Below are positions 7,291-14,201 of a stretch of DNA of 37,120 bases, piece after piece. Numbering within the stretch: position 1 is the first letter of the stretch; the number at the start of each line of letters is the position of its first letter. Where the stretch lies: contig JABIQM010000075.1 of NCBI GenBank assembly GCA_018699415.1, positions 1-37,120 on the forward strand. Direction: 5' to 3'. Under the pieces are notes generated by a model. That model ran no database searches and was not told the DNA's origin. It saw only the letters and a list, made by a program, of their open reading frames with translations. Origin of the DNA: Acidimicrobiaceae bacterium. Lineage in GTDB: Bacteria > Actinomycetota > Acidimicrobiia > Acidimicrobiales > Aldehydirespiratoraceae. The position numbers and the translations under genes are program-made.

Positions 7291-8625
7291 TGCCCGATCA
7301 GGCCCGTACCGAACGAGCATCCCGGCCAAACCCAGAGCGAGGTCTTGTTGGGTGATTGCGCGCCTTGCAGCGCTCTCGTAGGCCGAAACCACGCCCGAGT
7401 GCGCCGATCCAGGTTGCAGCAGATACCAGCCAATATCGAAGCCCGCAGAGCCTTGGACGCTGGAGAACTCGAGGTCGAATACCCCGATCCCTCCCGGAGT
7501 GATGCGGCAGTTTCGGGCGCTCCAGTCACCATGCATCCATGCGACCGGTGTCGACGCTTGGTCGAGATCAGCTAACACTTCTCGGAGTTCACAGGGGGCA
7601 GCTTCGCGAGCAGCGGCAACAAGTCCCGCGAGCGTCATTCTGGCACTACCAAATCGAACCTGATCCAGAGGGCAGATTCCGCGTGCGGTGGCTCCGTGAA
7701 TTCTCCCCAGGGCATCAGAAAGACGGACGGCATCCGTTGATCCCGGGGTGCGACCCGGCAGCCATTCAACCTCGACACGCTCGCCGACGCGACGATGACC
7801 GGCCACTCGAATGCCCTTGATGCCAGCATCATCGAGCGATCTTGCTGACTCTACGATCTCGTCCGCCGACCAATCCTGATCGGCGCTGACGAGTGTGGAG
7901 CCTTCGCCTGGACGCACAAGAGCGACCGAGCTCGAAATTCTTGAGCCAAGGAAGGCAACGGCGTCGGGGGTATCGGAGATGAGGGACGGCGCTTTCCCTC
8001 CCGCGACGAACGCGACTACAGGAGATGTCGCCACGGCGAGCCGGCGCGGCAGCGCCGCAACCAACGGGGCCAGCCAAGGGAGAGGCAACAATGCCTCCTG
8101 CCAAAGTGACTCCGCCGCAAGCCGACGAGACGCTCGCGGCGCGTCGATCGACACCATGTGCCGATATCGCTGGTCGTGCACGCTCAGCAGATACGTACCG
8201 CGCACTACCCGGAACTTGCCGAGCGTCCGTGCGATTCGGCGGGCCGAGTAGGCACCTCTCCGAAATCGATGTCCATCCACCGGATCACGCCGGCCAAGCA
8301 GGTCTGGCCATGCCGCCCGGGGTCGGTCGATGACGACGATGCTGCCCACTGGATCAACCTTCAAGGCGACCTCTCGGAGCTGATCCTTGAGCGCACCCGG
8401 TCGGCGGTGAGGACTGACCAACACTGCCGCGTCGAAGAGCCCCCCCGACGCTCGTAAACCGGCTTCATGTACGTCATGCCCGGCGAGACGTAGGCCATCG
8501 GCTACGTCGGCTCCGCCGACAACGAGGACTCGTTCAGCCTCCGCCGAGAGCAGCATGTGGATATCTCGATCCACCGGTACGCCGGTGCCTTTACGTCCAA
8601 TGGCCAACTCCACCGTTTCCATCAT
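7249..8625 (-). CDS. APH-family kinase-like protein with degenerate methyltransferase-like N-terminus
   Basis: The C-terminal half of this 458-residue protein is an aminoglycoside phosphotransferase/choline kinase-like domain. The Brenner motif HGDWSARN (365-372) and metal-binding FDLEF (383-387) are present, and VEWLPGRTPG precedes them. The first 170 residues contain VLVVGGADV, FDAAVLVSP and GSIVVIDRP, which resemble a SAM-methyltransferase fold that has lost a clear motif I; this is only a resemblance. It is the last gene of a polysaccharide operon and overlaps the preceding gene by 4 nt (ATGA), which supports the ATG at 8625. In this setting a sugar, alcohol or phospho-alcohol substituent of the polymer is a more likely substrate than an antibiotic. 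The exact substrate is unknown. Confidence 0.75.
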   Translation of the reverse strand: MMETVELAIGRKGTGVPVDRDIHMLLSAEAERVLVVGGADVADGLRLAGHDVHEAGLRASGGLFDAAVLVSPHRRPGALKDQLREVALKVDPVGSIVVIDRPRAAWPDLLGRRDPVDGHRFRRGAYSARRIARTLGKFRVVRGTYLLSVHDQRYRHMVSIDAPRASRRLAAESLWQEALLPLPWLAPLVAALPRRLAVATSPVVAFVAGGKAPSLISDTPDAVAFLGSRISSSVALVRPGEGSTLVSADQDWSADEIVESARSLDDAGIKGIRVAGHRRVGERVEVEWLPGRTPGSTDAVRLSDALGRIHGATARGICPLDQVRFGSARMTLAGLVAAAREAAPCELREVLADLDQASTPVAWMHGDWSARNCRITPGGIGVFDLEFSSVQGSAGFDIGWYLLQPGSAHSGVVSAYESAARRAITQQDLALGLAGMLVRYGPDRALASWREASQLTLR

Positions 8626-9749
8626 GACACCAGAAAGGCTCGTCTCAAGCCCTTGGCCCCAAATGACCGGACTCGCTGAACATTTCGGCGTTGCCGCAGT
8701 CCGCGGGGCATTCCAAAGAGCGCATCGTTGTACTTCACAGACGGATCATCGGGCAGAGGCGGCTCAACGTCGATCGCTTGGACCAACTTGCGCTGGACAG
8801 CAGGGTCATACAAATCGCCGAGGCCCTCACCGACAGCGGCCGCGAGCTGGTTGATTCGCAGGGCGTACTCCTGGCTCAACGCTGACCGGTGAACTAGCGC
8901 GTGGTACAGCAGTGTGTCCAGGTGATGACGAGCACTGGGAATCGAAACTGCTTGGGGGTCCGCTACAGCGTCGGCAAGCGTCTGTTCAGCGAGCGTCGCA
9001 GGGAGATAGCCGTCACCAGGTGTCCGAATGTCGACGTTCACCTTTCGATGCCCGATCTGAACCTGATGCTGTACCCGACCGCGGCGACGGCTCGTCCGAT
9101 GCGCCGTAATGGCATTGGCTGCCTCGTCGGGCGACGCAACAAGCAGATCGATGTCGGGATGGTCATCCGTCGGACCAAGCCGGTCCCACCCTTCAAAGTT
9201 CCGAAGGACGCAGAACCGGGTTCTCCGAGACAGCGCCTCAAGCATGGCAGTGACCGTGCTCCAACCGTCTGCCCCGTCCGGGGTTACCGAGCGCGTCTCC
9301 CGACCGAACGTGCCACGCTCGACGAATTCCGCCTCGGTCATGCCAGTGAGGATCACGATGTCACGCCTGAACTCCGCCGCGTTGTCTGTGGCGTGCACCC
9401 GATGCCCACCGCCGGTCAGGCGGCGCGCCACCTGTTTCAGGTCAAACATATGGGTGTCGACTGACTCAACGCCTCGTGGTGTTCGGCGCAACCCCGGCCT
9501 CGGGTCAAGATCTCGCAGAAGGACAACGAGAAACGGCCCGGTTCCGCAGTGACGAATCTTCTCTGACCGAGATGGGAGATGGGTCCCGTAGAGCTGGCTA
9601 AGCGCGGCGGGGAAATGCTGCGTCGGCCAATTGACTTCGACGGTTCCAACGATCTCCAGTGCGTCATCGGCGGCGAGGACTTCAAGGACTCCACACTCGC
9701 AGTGCCGACCGGCTTCCCAAATCACCATCAACTGGTGCACAGGGCTCAT
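8622..9749 (-). CDS. Two-domain protein, C-terminal nucleotidyltransferase-like, N-terminus unknown
   Basis: The 375-residue protein has two parts. Residues 1-135 form an uncharacterised domain with GTGPFLVVLLRD (69-80), a TPRG turn and HRVHATDN (116-123). Residues 165-375 resemble the NTP_transf_5 group of putative nucleotidyltransferases: FCVLRNFEGW is followed by DIDLLV (199-204), whose two aspartates would bind metal, and then by the helical region with HALVHRSALSQEYALRINQL. The classical GS motif before the DxD is not evident. The ATG at 9749 is chosen because it gives a 4-nt overlap with the flippase stop and ends an upstream frame without homology. Genes of this kind occur next to polysaccharide flippases; a role in transferring a nucleotidyl or phospho-group to the glycan is inference only. 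Confidence 0.7.
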   Translation of the reverse strand: MSPVHQLMVIWEAGRHCECGVLEVLAADDALEIVGTVEVNWPTQHFPAALSQLYGTHLPSRSEKIRHCGTGPFLVVLLRDLDPRPGLRRTPRGVESVDTHMFDLKQVARRLTGGGHRVHATDNAAEFRRDIVILTGMTEAEFVERGTFGRETRSVTPDGADGWSTVTAMLEALSRRTRFCVLRNFEGWDRLGPTDDHPDIDLLVASPDEAANAITAHRTSRRRGRVQHQVQIGHRKVNVDIRTPGDGYLPATLAEQTLADAVADPQAVSIPSARHHLDTLLYHALVHRSALSQEYALRINQLAAAVGEGLGDLYDPAVQRKLVQAIDVEPPLPDDPSVKYNDALFGMPRGLRQRRNVQRVRSFGAKGLRRAFLVS

Positions 9750-11017
9750 GAGCGAACACCCACAACACGCCATGCCCAGAACGCTCCAGTCAAGTTCTTG
9801 ACCGACAATGCCAGTGCGGTGGCGACCGCAGCGCCCATCACTCCATATCGGGGGATGAGAATGATGTCGGCAACGATGTTCACGAACACCGCGACAACTG
9901 TCGCCTCGATCTGACGATGCGAGTGACCCGTCATCAACAGCACAGCTCCGACCGGGCCGGATGCAAGCATCACGAACTGGCCAATGGCGAGGACCCGCAA
10001 TGGGGCGACGGCGGCTTCGAACTCTCCACCAAAGATCAACAGAAGAGGGCGCGCACCGAGGGTCAGGGTCACGGAAACGACCACAGCCGCAGCGGCGAGC
10101 AAGCCAGTTGCTGTCCCCAGAAGCCGGCGCAGAACATCGCGTTGGCCGAGATGCCACAGGGCCGCAATGCGTGGCTGCAACACGGCGTTAGCGACGACCA
10201 GAACACTGGTCGAGATGAACGCCAGACGAGCAGCAGCGGTGTAGTGCCCGGCTTGGGCCGAACCACGCAGGAAGTTGACCAGGACGACGTCGGTAGCCGC
10301 TAGCGCGATATTCAGCGCAGCGAGCCCAGCCAGTGGACCACCGACGCGTAGGAGCGACCGGATCGAGGTCGAATCCGCTCCCTCATGCCGGTAGACAAGC
10401 AGCAAGCCCACGACTGCCGTGGTCGCCCAGACAGCACCGTGGCCAGCGAGCGCGGCCACGCTGTCCCCCGCAAGCAAAACCATCGGGAGCGTTCCCAATG
10501 GAACCACGACGGCGTCAAGACCGACCGCCAGCGATGGACGGTTTATACCCCGGGCAACGCCAGCCAAGGCTCCAACGACAGCGACGCCGGGAATTGCGAG
10601 CACGCCGACGATCACCGTCGCACCGAGCCCGGCGGCAACTGCGAAGGCCGAGCCGAGCAAGGCCAATCCGAGGCCGTTTCGCCCGACCGCAAGCAAGACG
10701 CCACATACCGCACCCCATGGCGTGGCTCCCGACGACGCACCCGCGGCAGCAATGAACCGGGTCAACTCTACATCTTGTCCGAGTCGGGCTAAGGATGCGC
10801 CGAGCAACATTGCCCCCGAGCCCACCGCGTAGGAGCCAAGAATCTCATCGCCGAGGCGGCGACCGATCATTACGCTGACCAGGAAGCCCAGCACTGTACC
10901 CAGCGCGCGCATCCCCATTGGAGCGATCGATGCCTTGGCCAGCCCCAGAGCCTCTCCAGCTTTCTGGCCCTCCGTTCGCGTCCGGGCGCCGAGGTGCACA
11001 TTCTTTACCAAGATCAC
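9746..11017 (-). CDS. Wzx-like polysaccharide flippase (MATE/MOP superfamily)
   Basis: The 423-residue protein is almost entirely hydrophobic, with about twelve membrane helices. It shows features of the polysaccharide export family, such as GFLVSVMIGRRLG in helix one and MTGHSHRQIEATVVAVFVN with PRYGVMGAAVATALA near the C-terminus. It should move lipid-linked oligosaccharide across the cytoplasmic membrane. The GTG at 11017 is preferred: it overlaps the GT4 stop by 4 nt (GTGA), in line with every other junction of the operon. The longer open frame upstream lies inside the GT4 gene and has no homology. No Wzy-type polymerase is recognisable in the window, so polymerisation must be encoded elsewhere or may not occur. 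Confidence 0.88.
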   Translation of the reverse strand: MILVKNVHLGARTRTEGQKAGEALGLAKASIAPMGMRALGTVLGFLVSVMIGRRLGDEILGSYAVGSGAMLLGASLARLGQDVELTRFIAAAGASSGATPWGAVCGVLLAVGRNGLGLALLGSAFAVAAGLGATVIVGVLAIPGVAVVGALAGVARGINRPSLAVGLDAVVVPLGTLPMVLLAGDSVAALAGHGAVWATTAVVGLLLVYRHEGADSTSIRSLLRVGGPLAGLAALNIALAATDVVLVNFLRGSAQAGHYTAAARLAFISTSVLVVANAVLQPRIAALWHLGQRDVLRRLLGTATGLLAAAAVVVSVTLTLGARPLLLIFGGEFEAAVAPLRVLAIGQFVMLASGPVGAVLLMTGHSHRQIEATVVAVFVNIVADIILIPRYGVMGAAVATALALSVKNLTGAFWAWRVVGVRS

Positions 11018-12126
11018 GATGACCTGCCCATGAGCGAAGAAACTGATCCGAACCGCGGTCGAGTCTGCCCTGGAGTCGCCTCTACGAGATCCCAGAGCGA
11101 CGGCACCCAACCGTCGACCGTGTACGTGTCGCACGCATGGACCCAAGCTTCATCGGCAAGCAACCGACAATCGTCTTCGGACACTCGGAGGTCGGCTATG
11201 GCGTCGACGAAGCCATCAGCCGTATCGGATACTCGCGCCGGAAAGTTCGCCGCCAGGCCAGCGAGCGCGGAGGTCGTGAGTACTTGTGGAAGGCCAATCA
11301 TTGCTGCTTCGATCACCTTGTTTTGGATCCCGGCTGCGGAGCGCAGTGGGGCGATCGCCACGCGTGCCTGCTCTCCCAACCACTTGTTGTCGGGATAATT
11401 CTCCTCGAGGGCGAAATCGTTGGAGATACACAGCTGGCGCACATAATCCGTTGGTGCGGACCCGGCCACCAAGATTCGTAATCCATGACGTTTCGGGTGG
11501 CCACTCGCGAGCCATTCCAGCGCATCGATGTTGGGCCGGTAGCCGAGTGATCCGAAGAACACCGCGTCGTACGGAGGTTCCGTATGGAACGTCGGTCTTG
11601 ATGACGCGTCAAGTAGATTTGGGATCCAGCGAGCACCCAACGCCGCGGCATCGGATCTTCCTGCCGCAACCACACGTTCGACGCGATGGATCGCCGACGC
11701 CTCAAACCCTGCGTGGGCGGAAGCCAACGCCGCGAAGGCGAGCGAACGCGGTCCGCGTGAGAGGGCAGAGCGCTGGAGATAGCTGAGCGACAGTCGGTCG
11801 ACCAGATCGAGCACAGTCACCCATGGTCCGTCCAGAAGCTCGGGTTGAAAGGCCCGAGCAGTCTGAAGAACCACCACATCGGGTGCAATCGCACGGATCT
11901 TCTTTGCTACCCGATCGTCGTGCCACACGAGCGTTTCTGGGACTCGATTGCCGAGTGCGACCGGACCGATTGCGGCAAGATTCAATCCAGCCGTGTCATG
12001 GCTCAGAAAGGTGACCTGGCGGCATTCTCCGCCCGAGGCCCGGAACAGTCGTGCCCATGTCTCCGTTCGACGCATCTCACCGTATGACGAGCGTCCGGTG
12101 CGGACCACAACCGCCTTGAAACTCAT
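11014..12126 (-). CDS. Glycosyltransferase, GT4-like (GT-B fold)
   Basis: This 370-residue enzyme has a two-Rossmann GT-B layout. The N-terminal acceptor domain holds APDVVVLQTAR and GPWVTVLDLVDRLS. The C-terminal donor domain starts with AVFFGSLGYRPNIDAL and contains VRQLC, then VAIAPLRSAAGIQNKVIE (about 250-267). That last segment is typical of GT4 enzymes, with the Glu that contacts the nucleotide sugar, and is followed by AAMIGLPQVLT. The donor sugar cannot be read. It is cytoplasmic and would extend a lipid-linked sugar. The ATG at 12126 overlaps the GT2 stop by 4 nt and the gene overlaps the flippase by 4 nt, so translation of the three is coupled. Confidence 0.88.
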   Translation of the reverse strand: MSFKAVVVRTGRSSYGEMRRTETWARLFRASGGECRQVTFLSHDTAGLNLAAIGPVALGNRVPETLVWHDDRVAKKIRAIAPDVVVLQTARAFQPELLDGPWVTVLDLVDRLSLSYLQRSALSRGPRSLAFAALASAHAGFEASAIHRVERVVAAGRSDAAALGARWIPNLLDASSRPTFHTEPPYDAVFFGSLGYRPNIDALEWLASGHPKRHGLRILVAGSAPTDYVRQLCISNDFALEENYPDNKWLGEQARVAIAPLRSAAGIQNKVIEAAMIGLPQVLTTSALAGLAANFPARVSDTADGFVDAIADLRVSEDDCRLLADEAWVHACDTYTVDGWVPSLWDLVEATPGQTRPRFGSVSSLMGRSS

Positions 12127-12944
12127 CGGGCTGTCCGTTCAATGAGTCGACCGGCGATGTGCCAGCTCCGGCTGGCCTGCCGGCTGGCGTAGCGCGCCGC
12201 GCTCCGGCGTCGAGTCCGCCCAATTTCGCGGCGTATCGCTGGCGTAGCAGTGCCTCCCACAGCGTGCTCGGCGGGGCTCACCGCGGCTAGCCGGATCCGA
12301 AGATCCGGATTATGAGCGGCCATGCGCTGCTGGAGGTCTGCGTCCTCGTAGTAAAGAAAATAGCCCTCATCGAAACCATCGATGGCACGGATGGCGTCAA
12401 CCGGGAGCGAGAGCACTGCACCGCTCCCCCAACGTTCATGCAACGGCCACACTCCGCCGCCGACCCCGACGGACTCTTGGTGTGCCTGCCCCCATGACCC
12501 GAGGGCGAGGTTGACGATCCGACGGGTTCGACCGTCTCGACGGGCAAAACGGCCGAGTCGAAGTGCGCTAGCCACAAAGGCAGGCAATGTCCAATAACTG
12601 TTCACGACAGAGTTCGGCAGGCCTTCGGCATCGCGAAGGGCGACCGTCACGACTTCGTTCCCCGTGGCCCGGACAAGCGCCAGCCAATGGTCTCGAACCA
12701 GGACCGTGTCCGGGTTGCACAAGATCACACGATCGGAGACCACATGCCGCATGGCGAGATTCACGCCCGCACCGAACCCGATGTTGGCTCCAGAACCCAA
12801 GTGAACAACCCCTGGATGCGAGATCGTTCTGCGGTCGAGCTTGTCGTCGTTGTGGACGATCAAAACCGCGACGTCGTCGGGAATCCAGCCGAGATCGAGC
12901 GTCTTGACGCCATAGGAGACATAGACGACAGTCGCGATAGTCAT
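12123..12944 (-). CDS. Glycosyltransferase family 2 (rhamnosyltransferase-like)
   Basis: The 273-residue GT-A enzyme begins with TVVYVSYG and shows the metal-site segment CNPDTVLV (76-83), GSGAVLSLP (173-181) and FDEGYFLYYEDADLQQRM (191-208), whose ED pair is the usual catalytic region. GSGANIGFGAGVN (50-62) is the characteristic loop of the GT2 rhamnosyltransferase-like group. The start ATG at 12944 has GAGGAG about 7 nt upstream and overlaps the stop of the broken sugar transferase by 4 nt. The visible ribosome site may allow independent initiation now that the upstream gene is damaged. The donor sugar is not determined by the sequence. Confidence 0.9.
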   Translation of the reverse strand: MTIATVVYVSYGVKTLDLGWIPDDVAVLIVHNDDKLDRRTISHPGVVHLGSGANIGFGAGVNLAMRHVVSDRVILCNPDTVLVRDHWLALVRATGNEVVTVALRDAEGLPNSVVNSYWTLPAFVASALRLGRFARRDGRTRRIVNLALGSWGQAHQESVGVGGGVWPLHERWGSGAVLSLPVDAIRAIDGFDEGYFLYYEDADLQQRMAAHNPDLRIRLAAVSPAEHAVGGTATPAIRREIGRTRRRSAARYASRQASRSWHIAGRLIERTAR

Positions 12945-14109
12945 CGGCCGCTCCTCGTCGGAACCGATCTCGCGATGCCGGCAAGGATTCGAGCGTCGAA
13001 TTCCAGGCCCTGATGGTGGAAGTGGAAGAATTCGTACTTGACCTTCTGGAGCACAATGCGCGCATGGCCGGCGTAGCCGAACTTGACCGGGGTCCATCCG
13101 GTGCACCCCGGCACAACGAGGTGGAGGGTATTGCAGAAGGGCAGTTTCGAGGAGAACCCCTCGACATGGTGCGCCTGTTGACGACGCCGTCCGACAATCG
13201 ACAGCGCGCCAGCCAACACATCGATCGCCTGCGGAAGCTCATCGGTGTGCGTAGCTCGGAGGAATCGACCGAAGGGTGCGATGCGGGGACAATCGGCGAC
13301 GGTCCTGCTGCTCAACTCGTCCGCGTCTGCAGCCATCCTGCGAAACTTCGTGATCGCGAATCTCTCCCCGAAGCGACCCGCGCTTTGCTGACGGAAGAAC
13401 AACGGTCCACGGTTCATGAAGCAGTTACCGATGAGCCGAAGGGTTCCGCAACGATCTCTACGTCTCGGGCAGATACACCAAGCGTGAGGTCGACCACACG
13501 ACGCTGCCGAACACATCGGCATCGTTGTGCTTCACCGATATCGAACAGCAGGAACATCCGTTCTCGCACTCCGATCGAGAGCTTCCCCGACCACTGCTCA
13601 TAGAACCGGCTGACCGTTCGAACTCCAAGACCCTCCACATGGAAGCGGCAGCTTGATCGACCGCAATCTGGTGAGATTGTGCCTCGCGATCGAGCACGAG
13701 GAATGTGGGGCCGAACTTCTGCGTCGAGATGCTCCCTAGCCGATGATGCATCCACCTGCTCCGGTGACATGCAATCGACCAGAACCACGGGTCGCTCAGC
13801 CTCCTTGAACTCAAAGTCAGAGATCTCGTCGGGGCGACCGACCACGACCACTCGATCTCGCTGCAGCGCCTTCGACCGCCCTCGCCGATCAAGGCGCAAG
13901 TAGAATGCGAACCACGGCACCAGTGCGAGCAGCGCTCCGGTCATCACCGCCGCGCTGCCGGTCGTTCGGCACTGATCGGGAACCCCGCGATGTACGCCAT
14001 CGCCGCAATCCTCACCGTGAGGACAATCGCCCACGCCACCCAAAACGACCTGGTCAAGTCGTGGGGGGTCGGATGTCAGAATCGCTGGGTGCGCCACGGT
14101 CATACGCAC
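12941..14109 (-). pseudogene. Broken polyprenyl-phosphate sugar-1-phosphate transferase (ExoY/WcaJ type)
   Basis: An intact enzyme would start the glycan by moving a sugar-1-phosphate to undecaprenyl phosphate. Here homology jumps between frames. One frame gives RVVVVGRPDEI; a second gives FLVLDREAQS and VDQAAA (about 13645-13720); the first returns with VRTVSRFYEQW, LLFDIGE and RRVVDLTLG; a third gives LIGNCFMNRGPLFFRQ to the end. The last jump, at about 13436, is repaired on paper by one added T (PFVLIGN). Conserved motifs are also altered: FRTM to FRRM, GPRPE to GRRRQ, RQERVG to RQQSAG, while DELPQ stays. A further frame has a membrane-like segment near 13955-14057. The altered motifs argue for real decay, not only read errors. 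Its stop overlaps the GT2 start by 4 nt. Confidence 0.8.
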
Positions 14110-14115
14110 CTAGGT

Positions 14116-14154
14116 CGATCGTCCCATTGTCATGCCACACCATCGGCACGATCG
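14116..14154. repeat. Interrupted palindrome between uvrA and the polysaccharide operon
   Basis: The arms cgatcgt (14116-14122) and acgatcg (14148-14154) are perfect inverted repeats around 25 nt that contain a shorter TGCC/GGCA pair. It lies between the uvrA stop (14202) and the first remnant of the sugar-transferase gene, so it could be a weak terminator or an operator. There is no T-run on either side. CGATCG is common in this DNA, so chance is possible. Confidence 0.3.
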
Positions 14155-14201
14155 AGGCGTTCTGAAGGTATCGAGAGGCTGGTGCGAGCGTTGTGTGATG
14201 C

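Noticed and set aside
7249-8625. Antibiotic resistance gene, because of the APH motif
   Set aside because: The APH superfamily includes many sugar and alcohol kinases, and the gene is translationally coupled to a glycan operon.
13905-14165. Plus-strand open frame over the start of the broken sugar transferase
   Set aside because: No ribosome site or domain; it arises from antisense GC-rich sequence.
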